DNA of 5,546 nt from Acidobacteriaceae bacterium (GCA_019245255.1 JAFARV010001039.1:1-5546); one strand, 5' to 3'. Shown: positions 1 to 5,546, counted from the stretch's first letter. Made by a program: numbers and translations. The notes: generated by a model not told the origin, from the letters alone.

Positions 1-153
1 GCTCACGATGCTCAGCCGCGCTACAGCATGCTGCTGGTCAGCGGCGATATCCTCGGGAGTGTAGTCGGGATCGGACTGCGCGAAGCCAACCCGGGTCATG
101 GCGGCCATCGCCACCCACATCAAGCCTGCGCAAATCATTCGACGCGCGTTCAT
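1..153 (-). CDS. Secreted protein, N-terminal fragment (possibly FecR-domain), cut by the window edge
   Basis: The frame opens with ATG at 153-151 and stays open for 51 codons to the left edge, so only the N-terminus is visible. It begins MNARRMICAG, has a hydrophobic core over about residues 7-24, and carries a G-F-A|Q-S site (cleavage after residue 25), which reads as a Sec signal peptide with signal peptidase I processing. The mature start is acidic (SDPDYTPEDIAADQQ), followed by HAVARLSIVS. From memory of Acidobacteriota proteins, a 'VARLS..' stretch just after the signal often leads into a FecR-type domain, but that domain would lie outside the window, so this assignment is inference. 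A second in-frame ATG at codon 6 (138-136) would give a shorter n-region. No clear Shine-Dalgarno sequence precedes either ATG. The 129-bp gap from the kinase suggests its own promoter rather than tight operon membership. Confidence 0.6.
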   Translation of the reverse strand, partial: MNARRMICAGLMWVAMAAMTRVGFAQSDPDYTPEDIAADQQHAVARLSIVS

Positions 154-282
154 ACTGCGCTTTTATGATTTACAGGTCGTGGGCCAAACGGCCGATTCGA
201 TCTAAGTGTATGAAAACAAACGGATAAATTATCGTCTAAAGCCGGTGACCAGGGCGCGTCCGTGGCTGAAAAGCACCAGTCG
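154..282. other. AT-rich intergenic gap between kinase and secreted-protein gene
   Basis: This 129-bp stretch is visibly richer in A/T than the flanking genes, mainly at 205-240. It should hold the leader, and perhaps the promoter, of the leftward secreted-protein gene. At 220-235 there is an imperfect palindrome: arms ACG(g)ATAA and TTATCGT, seven pairs with one bulged G and a single central A. It could be an operator, but nothing ties it to a regulator. A short GGCC-AAAC-GGCC inverted repeat lies at 182-193. On the minus strand I could not match a convincing -35/-10 pair with 16-18 bp spacing. I also found no stem followed by a T-run after the kinase stop that would qualify as an intrinsic terminator. 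Confidence 0.4.
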
Positions 283-1038
283 CTAGTACGGCAGGCTGAA
301 TTTGAACACCAGGCCGCTCTCTCCACCACTTTCGACCCACATGGTTCCTTCGTGAGCCTCCACAATTTTGCGACAGACTGCGAGGCCGAGGCCGCTGCCA
401 GGAATTTCATTCCCGTGCAGGCGCTTGAACGGTTTGAAGATCTCCGTATAAAACTTCGGATCAACCGACGGCGTGTTGTTGGCGACCGAGATCACGTGGC
501 CGTCCTCATCCTCTTCGGCCGAGATTCTGATTGTGGGCGGCTCCGGCCCGCGGTACTTGATGGCATTGTCGATCAGATTCTCGAATACGCGCTCAAAATC
601 GGTTTGGTTCACTGAGACCTCGGGAAGCGGGCCGCACGTCACCTGAGCACGCGTCTCGGTGATTTCCCGATTCAGTTTGTAGGTTGCAGTGGCAACGCAA
701 GCCGCAAGGTTCACAACGGACCGCTTTGTGCTCGAGCCGGCGCGCGAGAAGTTCAGCAACTGTTCAATCAGGGCCGCGGCGGTTCTTACACCGTCCACGA
801 TGAACGCGGCATATTCGGAGGCTGTTTCGTCACGACCGCAGTGGCGGGTTAACAACTGCGAATAAGAGTTAATGGCCCGGAGCGGCTGCTTCAAATCGTG
901 GCTGGCCGCATAAACAAATGCATCCAGTTCTTCCTTACCGTTCTGTGCGCGTTGTCTGGCCCGCTGGAGCTCCTTTTCAAGCCGGGCGACTTCTTTGAGC
1001 GCTGCAGCGAGACGCTCTTCAGCTATCGTTGAGTCCAT
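283..1038 (-). CDS. Sensor-less soluble histidine kinase, phytochrome-type core, degenerate G1 box
   Basis: A 251-residue HisKA plus HATPase_c protein. Residues 5-45 are charged and rich in Ala/Leu, a likely coiled coil. There is no membrane segment, PAS, GAF or receiver domain. The H box is ASHDLKQPLR with the phospho-acceptor at His47, the style of cyanobacterial and bacteriophytochrome kinases. The N box is at about 150-162 (ENLIDNAIKYR, Asn154 and Asn158), the F box at 200-208 (IFKPFKRLH), and G2 at 213-222 (PGSGLGLAVC). The G1 position, expected as DNGIGI, reads NNTPSV at 187-192, so the adenine-contacting Asp and both Gly are missing; I checked this against the DNA codons. An in-frame TGA two codons upstream fixes the ATG as the earliest possible start. 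No Shine-Dalgarno sequence is evident. It begins 18 bp after the M3 peptidase stop, so it is probably cotranscribed. The input signal and partner regulator are unknown; it may be a weak kinase, a phosphatase or a scaffold. Confidence 0.9.
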   Translation of the reverse strand: MDSTIAEERLAAALKEVARLEKELQRARQRAQNGKEELDAFVYAASHDLKQPLRAINSYSQLLTRHCGRDETASEYAAFIVDGVRTAAALIEQLLNFSRAGSSTKRSVVNLAACVATATYKLNREITETRAQVTCGPLPEVSVNQTDFERVFENLIDNAIKYRGPEPPTIRISAEEDEDGHVISVANNTPSVDPKFYTEIFKPFKRLHGNEIPGSGLGLAVCRKIVEAHEGTMWVESGGESGLVFKFSLPY

Positions 1039-1056
1039 TAATCAATCTGTTGAAGT

Positions 1057-3099
1057 TCACGCGGCCTGAGTCAACCCCAAACGCTCAAGCAGTGCGCTTG
1101 CATCCGGTTCGCGACCCATGAACTTGCGATAAAGTTGCGTGGGATCTTCGCTATCTCCGGGCTCAAGAATGTGACGTCTGTAGTCAGCGCCGGTTTCGGT
1201 ATTAAAGATGCCCTCGCGCTGGAAACGTGTGAACGCATCGGCATCGAGAACTTCCGCCCATTTGTAAGAATAGTAGCCCGCGCCGTAGGCAACCGGGCTC
1301 GAGAAGAGGTGCGTGAAGCTGGCAATCAACCCGTAGTCGGGGGGAAGTTGCACAGGATTGAACTGTTGCAGGATGGTGCGCGAATAGGTAAGAACGTCGC
1401 CGTCGCGCGACGGATCATACTCGCGATGCAGCTGCAAATCCACCATGGCGAATCCGAGCTGCCGCATCTGAGCGTTGGCGGCGCGGAACGTACGCGCGCG
1501 TCTCATTTTCTCAAATAACTGGCCGGGAATTGCTTCGCCAGTCTGATAATGGCGCGCAAACAGGTCCAGCGCCTTGCGTTCCATGCACCAGTTTTCCATG
1601 ATCTGCGACGGCAGTTCGACGAAGTCCCACGGCACGTTAGTTCCGGCAAGTGTTCTCACCGGAACACGACTGACGGTGTGGTGCAGCAAATGACCGAACT
1701 CGTGAAAAACGGTTTCGACTTCGCGATGCGTCAAGAGCGAGGGTTTGCCTTCGACCGGCGGAGTGAGATTGCCGCATATGGAACCGAAATGAGGACGGCA
1801 CACGTCAGGGTTACCGGTAACGAAGGCATCCATCCACGCGCCGCCGCGTTTGTTCTCTCGCGGAAACCAATCGGTGTAGAAGCCGCCTAAGAATTTTCCC
1901 GTCGGGGTGTCCTCGACGCGGTAATACTTAACGGCCGGATCCCAACCGGGAACGCCGGGCTCCTCAATCACGCGGATGCCGAGCACACGGCTGAAGATTT
2001 CGAACATCCCTGCGACAACGCGCTCGAGTTCAAAATACGGCCGGAGCGCCTCCTCATCGAAGTCGTAGAGTAAGAGCCGTTGCTTTTCGGCAACATAGGA
2101 GACATCCCACGGATGAAGCTCCTCGTAGCCGAGGCCTTTTGCAAACTCGCGCAAGCTTCGATTCTCACGATCGAAAAACGGCAGGGTCTTCTGGCGCAGA
2201 TCCGCAACAAACTCCTGCGCGCGCCGGCCATTTTGCGCCATCCGCTCTTCGAGCACCAGATCGGAAAAGTCACTATAGCCAAGCAGTTCTGCTTTGCAGC
2301 GCCGCAAATAAAGGATCTCGCCGACCAGCGCACGGTTGTCGTACTTGCCGGTGCTGCCTCTACTGTTGGAGGCTTCCCACAAATGACGGCGGATATCGCG
2401 GTCATCGAGGTACGTCATGGCAGCGATGTAGCTAGGGGCCTGAAGCGTCAGGCGCCAACCCTCCTGGCCCTTGCTTCTGGCGCTTTCGCGAGCCGCGGAC
2501 CGCGCGACATCGGGTAAACCCGCAAGCTTTCGCTCATCAGTGATCAAGAGCTCGAAGGCATTGGTTGCGTCCAGGACATTTTCGCTGAATTTGGTGGTCG
2601 CTTTGGTCAGCGCCACATCCAACTCTTGCAGCCGCTTCTTCCCGGGTGCGTCGAGATCTGCGCCCGCGCGCCGGAATCCTGAAACCGTCTTTTGAAGATA
2701 GCGACTATCGACACCTTTGAGTAGCCTCGCTTCTTCGCTCGCGTTTACCGCCTTCACCGCCGCCCAAAGGTTCGCATCAAGGGCAATGGACGAATAGAAT
2801 GCGCTGACCGGCTCTTGCACCGCGTTGTAGGCGGCCCGAAGTTCGGGTGTGGTGACTACGGCTTCGAGGTGCCGCACAATCGACATCGCGTAATCAAGAG
2901 GTTCGGACATATGGTCGAGCCCGAGCAGGACCGCTTCGTAGGTCCGCGGCAGCTCCGGCCGCCCCAGTGCGTCCATGCGCTTCCGCATTTCTTCCAGCAG
3001 AATGGCTACCGCGGGTTGGACGTGCTCGGCTTTTACCGCATCAAAAGGAATCGGAAGGCGTTCCACTAACAGTGGGTTGTCGGTGTTCTGTTCCGGCAT
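1057..3099 (-). CDS. prlC: Oligopeptidase A-type M3 zinc metallopeptidase
   Basis: A 680-residue cytoplasmic peptidase that, by family, cleaves short peptides, including those from protein turnover and signal peptides. Resemblance to E. coli OpdA/PrlC (also about 680 residues) runs the whole length: NPLL near residue 7, FSENVLDAT at 171-179, RGGAWMDAF at 418-426, GKPSLLTH at 451-458. The active site is H466-E-F-G-H470 with catalytic Glu467. The third zinc ligand is Glu495 in VELPSQIMENW, 29 residues after His466, the same offset as in human thimet oligopeptidase. The substrate-side His597 (FTHLF) and the GYYSY tyrosines (609, 610, 612) are present. No signal peptide is seen. The ATG lies 12 bp after the M13 stop without a visible Shine-Dalgarno sequence, so translational coupling is likely. 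Dcp is the nearest alternative, but the N-terminal and mid-protein motifs fit OpdA better. The gene looks intact. Confidence 0.95.
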   Translation of the reverse strand: MPEQNTDNPLLVERLPIPFDAVKAEHVQPAVAILLEEMRKRMDALGRPELPRTYEAVLLGLDHMSEPLDYAMSIVRHLEAVVTTPELRAAYNAVQEPVSAFYSSIALDANLWAAVKAVNASEEARLLKGVDSRYLQKTVSGFRRAGADLDAPGKKRLQELDVALTKATTKFSENVLDATNAFELLITDERKLAGLPDVARSAARESARSKGQEGWRLTLQAPSYIAAMTYLDDRDIRRHLWEASNSRGSTGKYDNRALVGEILYLRRCKAELLGYSDFSDLVLEERMAQNGRRAQEFVADLRQKTLPFFDRENRSLREFAKGLGYEELHPWDVSYVAEKQRLLLYDFDEEALRPYFELERVVAGMFEIFSRVLGIRVIEEPGVPGWDPAVKYYRVEDTPTGKFLGGFYTDWFPRENKRGGAWMDAFVTGNPDVCRPHFGSICGNLTPPVEGKPSLLTHREVETVFHEFGHLLHHTVSRVPVRTLAGTNVPWDFVELPSQIMENWCMERKALDLFARHYQTGEAIPGQLFEKMRRARTFRAANAQMRQLGFAMVDLQLHREYDPSRDGDVLTYSRTILQQFNPVQLPPDYGLIASFTHLFSSPVAYGAGYYSYKWAEVLDADAFTRFQREGIFNTETGADYRRHILEPGDSEDPTQLYRKFMGREPDASALLERLGLTQAA

Positions 3100-3111
3100 G
3101 TGTGATTGTTA

Positions 3112-5154
3112 CTACCAGACGTGACAGGAGTTAGCATGATACATCTTGTCACCCGCCTTGCATCCGAAGGCCTGATCGAATTCAGGGGCGTTCACAAGTA
3201 CTCCGTCGACGCGGAACTCCGGAGGCGAATGAGGGTCCGTCTGCGCGTAGAGTCGCGCCTGTTCCGGTCTCACCTTCTCGCACCAAACCTGCGCAAATCC
3301 AAGAAAAAATTGTTGCGCCTGAGTGTAGCCGTCCGCTTTCGCGTCCGGGCGAATACTTTTAGCTTGCAGATCCTCCATCAAGGCCATGTACGCTATGCGC
3401 AGGCCGCCATTGTCGGCGGTGTTCTCTCCGAGCGTTAGTTTCCCGTTCACATTTACTCCGGGAACTGCCTGGAACCGGCTGTACTCGTCGTCGATACACT
3501 TTGCCTTTTGCTCAAATTTCTCTTCGTCGCTCTTCTGCCACCACTCTTTCAAGTTTCCATCGGCGTCAAATTGACGGCCTTCGTCATCGAAACCATGCGT
3601 TAACTCATGTCCGATCACCATTCCGATGCCGCCGTAATTTACGGCGTCCGCAGCGCTATTTGAGTAAAAGGGCGGCTGGAGAATGCCGGCGGGGAAATTG
3701 ATGTTGTTCTCGAGCGGGTTGTAGTAGGCGTTGACAGTGGGCGTGGTCATAGCGAACTCGGTTCTGTCCACCGGCTTGCCGATCTTGTCACGCTCGCGCT
3801 TGCTCTCGTAGATGTTGCAGCGATACCAGTTCCCGAAGTAATCGGCCGGATCGATGGTTACCGTCGAGTAGTCGCGCCACTTCTCGGGATAGCCGATCTT
3901 ATCCGCTACGGCATGGAGTTTGACCTGGGCCTGCTTCTTGGTTTCAGGACTCATCCAAGTAAGAGAATCGATGTCCTGCTGCATGGCTTGCTCGATGTTG
4001 TGCACCATGGCGAGGGTGCGCTGCTTCCCTTCGGCGCCGAAAGTCTTCTCGACGAATTTCTTGCCGAGCGCGTCACCGAGCTCGTCGTCGGTGGCGGAGA
4101 CGCAGCGCTTCCATCGCGGTTTCAGTTCCTTCGTCCCGGACAACAAGCGTCCATAGAACTCGAAATTTGCATCGACGAATGGCTGCGTCAGCAAGGCCGC
4201 GCTGGCATTAATGTAGTGCCAGGCCAGGTAATCCTTCAGGTCCTCGAGTTTGCTGGTTGTGAGGATGGTGCTGAATTCTTTCATGAAATCCGGGACGCTG
4301 ACGTTCAGCTTGGTGAACGAGGGTGTTTGCAGAGCTTTGAAGAACTGATCGAAATCAAATGCAGGCGCAAGCTTTTGGAGCTCCCCTTTCGGCATTTCGT
4401 GGACGACGTTCTTCGGATCGCGCCTGGAGGTGACATCGAGCGAAGCTTTCGCTAGCGCCGTTTCGATGGCCATGATGGCCGACGCTTTCTTCTCAGCGTC
4501 CGCAACGGCGACTCCTTCGAGATCAAACATCTTTGCGATATGAGCCACATACTTCTGGCGAATCTCGGCCGACTTCGCGTCGTCACGGAAATAGTAATCG
4601 CGCTCGGGTAAGCCGAGACCGCCCTGATCCACATCGGCAATGGTCATCCGCGCATCTTCGGGGTCCGGACCCGAGGCGAAGTTGAAAAATACGCCTACCT
4701 GACGTTCGTGAAGCCAGACAATTTCATTTTCAAGCTGCTCCTGGTTCGTGATCCGTGCAATCCGCTCCAGCTCAGCCTGCAAGGGTTCGATCCCACGCTT
4801 CTGGATGGTCTGCTCATTCATGCACGATTCATAGAAGCCGCCGATTTTCTGATCAGTGGGCGACCGGTCCTGATGTTTCGCCGAATCCTCGAGAATGTCG
4901 CGGAGCGTTGCCTGATTGCGATCGTGTATCTCATTGAAACGGCCCCAGCTGCTTTCGTCGGGTGGAATTTGATTGTTCTTCAACCAGTTCCCACAGGCAT
5001 ATTGATAAAAATCGTCACACGGGTTAACGGACTTATCGATCGCATTCAGATCAAGACCCGAGTGCGACGATTCGGAAGCGCTTTGGGCGGAAGCAATCCG
5101 CGTAATTACGATCGCGCCGAAGAGAAACGCGAGCGCTGAAAGCCGGCATGTCAT
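3112..5154 (-). CDS. Secreted M13 (neprilysin/PepO-type) zinc endopeptidase
   Basis: A 680-residue M13 metallopeptidase that by family cleaves peptides on the N-side of hydrophobic residues, here outside the cytoplasm. A signal peptide runs to residue 23, with a hydrophobic core after MTCR and an A-S-A|Q-S site. Peptidase_M13_N starts at about residue 45 (PCDDFYQYACGNW). The catalytic domain has VNAYYNP at 474-480, H516-E-L-T-H520, and GENTADNGG at 576-584 with Glu577 as third zinc ligand and Asp581 supporting. His642 and Arg648 (PHSPPEFR) match neprilysin His711/Arg717, and the chain ends CHVW like CRVW. Eight cysteines (46, 54, 111, 351, 553, 625, 665, 677) line up with four conserved neprilysin disulfides, fitting an oxidising location; Cys446 is extra. 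A purine-rich GAGAAG directly precedes the ATG. The stop is doubled (TAG then TAA in frame). It is the first gene of the apparent operon; its promoter should lie in the repeat-rich region upstream. Membrane attachment is not indicated. Confidence 0.95.
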   Translation of the reverse strand: MTCRLSALAFLFGAIVITRIASAQSASESSHSGLDLNAIDKSVNPCDDFYQYACGNWLKNNQIPPDESSWGRFNEIHDRNQATLRDILEDSAKHQDRSPTDQKIGGFYESCMNEQTIQKRGIEPLQAELERIARITNQEQLENEIVWLHERQVGVFFNFASGPDPEDARMTIADVDQGGLGLPERDYYFRDDAKSAEIRQKYVAHIAKMFDLEGVAVADAEKKASAIMAIETALAKASLDVTSRRDPKNVVHEMPKGELQKLAPAFDFDQFFKALQTPSFTKLNVSVPDFMKEFSTILTTSKLEDLKDYLAWHYINASAALLTQPFVDANFEFYGRLLSGTKELKPRWKRCVSATDDELGDALGKKFVEKTFGAEGKQRTLAMVHNIEQAMQQDIDSLTWMSPETKKQAQVKLHAVADKIGYPEKWRDYSTVTIDPADYFGNWYRCNIYESKRERDKIGKPVDRTEFAMTTPTVNAYYNPLENNINFPAGILQPPFYSNSAADAVNYGGIGMVIGHELTHGFDDEGRQFDADGNLKEWWQKSDEEKFEQKAKCIDDEYSRFQAVPGVNVNGKLTLGENTADNGGLRIAYMALMEDLQAKSIRPDAKADGYTQAQQFFLGFAQVWCEKVRPEQARLYAQTDPHSPPEFRVDGVLVNAPEFDQAFGCKAGDKMYHANSCHVW

Positions 5155-5180
5155 CTTCTCAAGTCTAGCGATTGGGTTTT

Positions 5181-5222
5181 AGCTAACAGCCGTCAGCAAT
5201 CAGCCGTCAGGCGTCAGGCGGA
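5181..5222. repeat. Degenerate heptanucleotide tandem repeat, six units
   Basis: The stretch splits cleanly into six 7-mers: AGCTAAC, AGCCGTC, AGCAATC, AGCCGTC, AGGCGTC, AGGCGGA. The working consensus is AG(C/G)NNTC, with units 2 and 4 identical. It ends exactly where the first 59-bp repeat begins and starts 27 bp upstream of the M13 start codon. Short heptamer arrays of this AGCnnTC kind resemble the short tandemly repeated repetitive sequences known from cyanobacterial genomes; similar intergenic runs in Acidobacteriota are my recollection, not something the window proves. No coding role is likely. Confidence 0.75.
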
Positions 5223-5281
5223 CTGGGGTCGCTGACGCTCCCTGGCTCTGTGTCGAGAGTCCAATCGCTTCGCTCATGGCT
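5223..5281. repeat. 59-bp direct repeat, copy 1
   Basis: This copy matches 5289-5347 at 58 of 59 positions; the only difference is C at 5241 against G at 5307. It starts ctggggtcgctgacgctc and ends cgcttcgctcatggct. The copies are 66 bp apart start to start, separated by a 7-bp spacer (CTGATTG). The near-identity points to recent duplication or ongoing homogenisation. The ends are sharp: the flanking bases (A at 5222 against G at 5288, C at 5282 against T at 5348) differ. Confidence 0.9.
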
Positions 5282-5288
5282 CTGATTG

Positions 5289-5347
5289 CTGGGGTCGCTG
5301 ACGCTCGCTGGCTCTGTGTCGAGAGTCCAATCGCTTCGCTCATGGCT
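5289..5347. repeat. 59-bp direct repeat, copy 2
   Basis: Second copy of the 59-bp unit, one mismatch from copy 1. Its last nine bases are also the left part of a perfect 7-bp-arm palindrome (5339-5355), which copy 1 lacks because the sequence diverges right after CATGGCT. Copy 2 therefore sits at the junction with the distal G-rich block. That arrangement suggests copy 2 was the original and copy 1 arose by tandem duplication including the 7-bp spacer (inference). Confidence 0.9.
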
Positions 5348-5355
5348 TCCATGAG
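5339..5355. repeat. Perfect inverted repeat, 7-bp arms, 3-bp loop
   Basis: CTCATGG, then CTT, then CCATGAG. The arms pair perfectly and the pairing stops at the next base outwards (G5338 against A5356). It lies at the end of the second 59-bp copy. It could be a protein-binding palindrome or a small hairpin; it is not followed by a T-run on either strand, so it is not a terminator. Confidence 0.7.
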
Positions 5356-5387
5356 AAGGCCGGTCGGTGTCAAGTAAAATCTTCGAA

Positions 5388-5505
5388 CGCCCATTGGGGG
5401 ATGGCGCAGGGGGGCTGGCCCTCTTGCGGGGGGAGCCGCCTGATTTTGGCGGCGTGGGGGGAACCGCCCCGCCCCGGCTTCCCTTTGGGGGGAACGGGAA
5501 AGGGG
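5388..5505. repeat. G-tract-rich, hairpin-rich block (possible interspersed element)
   Basis: The plus strand carries one run of five G (5396-5400), four runs of six (5409-5414, 5428-5433, 5456-5461, 5487-5492) and one of four (5502-5505), with C-runs at 5467-5470 and 5472-5475. The 10-mer TGGGGGGAAC occurs twice (5455-5464 and 5486-5495). Several short stems can form: CCCTC-TTGC-GGGGG at 5419-5432 with one G-U pair, GCCGCC/GGCGGC at 5435-5453, and TTCCC/GGGAA at 5479-5494. The gaps between G-runs are 8-25 nt, so quadruplex folding is possible but not of the tight type. The composition is unlike the neighbouring genes. It may be a dispersed non-coding repeat of this genome, which one window cannot establish. 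Confidence 0.55.
5435..5453. other. GC-rich stem-loop within the G-tract block
   Basis: GCCGCC, a seven-base loop (TGATTTT), then GGCGGC: a perfect six-pair GC stem. On the plus strand it is followed by GTGGGGGG and on the minus strand by TCCCCCC, so it lacks the T-run of an intrinsic terminator. It could still stall polymerase or act as a structural element of a repeat. Confidence 0.6.
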
Positions 5506-5546
5506 ATTCAACTTCCTTGCCGCAATCGGTTTTCTTCCGCTCTGTC

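Larger units (their letters stand above)
5155..5546. other. Repeat-rich non-coding region upstream of the M13 gene
   Basis: A 392-bp stretch without a convincing gene. Nearest the M13 start is about 26 bp of unique leader, then a heptad array, then two copies of a 59-bp repeat, then a G-tract block up to about 5505, then about 40 bp of plain sequence. Two inverted matches tie the layers together: CAGCAATCAG at 5194-5203 is the exact reverse complement of 5282-5291, and AGCGATTGG at 5167-5175 is the reverse complement of a piece of both 59-bp copies (5261-5269, 5327-5335). The leader of the peptidase transcript could therefore fold back on itself if transcription starts upstream of the repeats. 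A perfect TTGACA on the minus strand (5373-5368) has no -10 partner at normal spacing. Two of the three minus frames stay open from the right edge (to stops at 5207 and 5200), but they run through repeats and translate to low-complexity Pro/Gly/Arg and duplicated peptide. Confidence 0.6.

Noticed and set aside
262..615. Plus-strand 117-codon frame opposite the kinase
   Set aside because: It overlaps the F, G1, G2 and N box coding region of the kinase on the other strand and has no domain of its own.
2080..2517. Plus-strand 145-codon frame opposite the M3 gene
   Set aside because: Shadow of the M3 coding region, whose motifs across this stretch match OpdA closely; no ribosome site or family resemblance.
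3913..4455. Plus-strand 180-codon frame opposite the M13 gene
   Set aside because: It lies wholly inside the well-supported M13 coding region on the other strand and has no recognisable domain. Long antisense frames are expected in GC-rich coding DNA.
1057..5154. M13 and M3 genes both exactly 680 codons, suggesting duplication
   Set aside because: The sequences are unrelated outside the HExxH motif, and 680 residues is normal for both families, so the equal length is coincidence.
5223..5347. CRISPR-like array
   Set aside because: Only two 59-bp units with a 7-bp spacer; CRISPR spacers are about 25-40 bp and repeats shorter, and no cas gene is present.
5368..5373. Perfect TTGACA -35 hexamer on the minus strand
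   Set aside because: No TATAAT-like hexamer lies 15-19 bp downstream (the sequence there reads around CATGGAAGCC), so a promoter is not supported.
5435..5453. Intrinsic terminator of an upstream gene
   Set aside because: The stem is good but neither strand has the following T-run.
5200..5511. Minus-strand 103-codon frame upstream of the M13 gene
   Set aside because: It needs a TTG start, has no ribosome site, and translates the G-tract block and both 59-bp repeats into low-complexity Arg/Pro peptide plus a duplicated peptide (MSEAIGLSTQSQ twice). It is best explained as repeat DNA lacking stops.

Overview
The window shows a compact minus-strand gene cluster. Three genes are complete and a fourth is cut by the left edge. 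The style is moderately GC-rich. Two pieces of evidence suggest, without proving, a soil-type Acidobacteriota (Terriglobia-like) chromosome: the sequence character of the M13 peptidase, and the combination of a repeat-bearing intergenic region with an M13 peptidase, an M3 peptidase and a phytochrome-type histidine kinase. No mobile-element gene, tRNA, rRNA or CRISPR array was seen.

Layout in transcription order (right to left). At 5155-5546 lies a non-coding upstream region made of three repeat layers: a G-tract-rich, hairpin-rich block (about 5388-5505), a 59-bp direct repeat present twice (5223-5281 and 5289-5347), and a degenerate heptanucleotide tandem array (5181-5222). Next comes a secreted M13 (neprilysin/PepO-type) zinc endopeptidase (5154-3112). 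After 12 bp follows a cytoplasmic M3 oligopeptidase of the OpdA/PrlC type (3099-1057). After 18 bp follows a small soluble histidine kinase with no sensor domain (1038-283). A 129-bp AT-rich gap then precedes a secreted protein whose first 51 codons are visible (153-1), possibly FecR-like.

How the genes may work together (inference). The spacing makes M13, M3 and kinase a probable operon. The M13 enzyme would cut polypeptides outside the cytoplasm. Peptides taken up would be finished by the M3 enzyme inside. The kinase is the odd member: its H, N, F and G2 boxes are good, but the G1 box, normally D-x-G-x-G, reads NNTPSV, so its ATP binding or turnover may be altered. No response regulator or transporter is in the window. 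The points most worth following up are the degenerate kinase in a peptidase operon and the layered repeats directly upstream of it.
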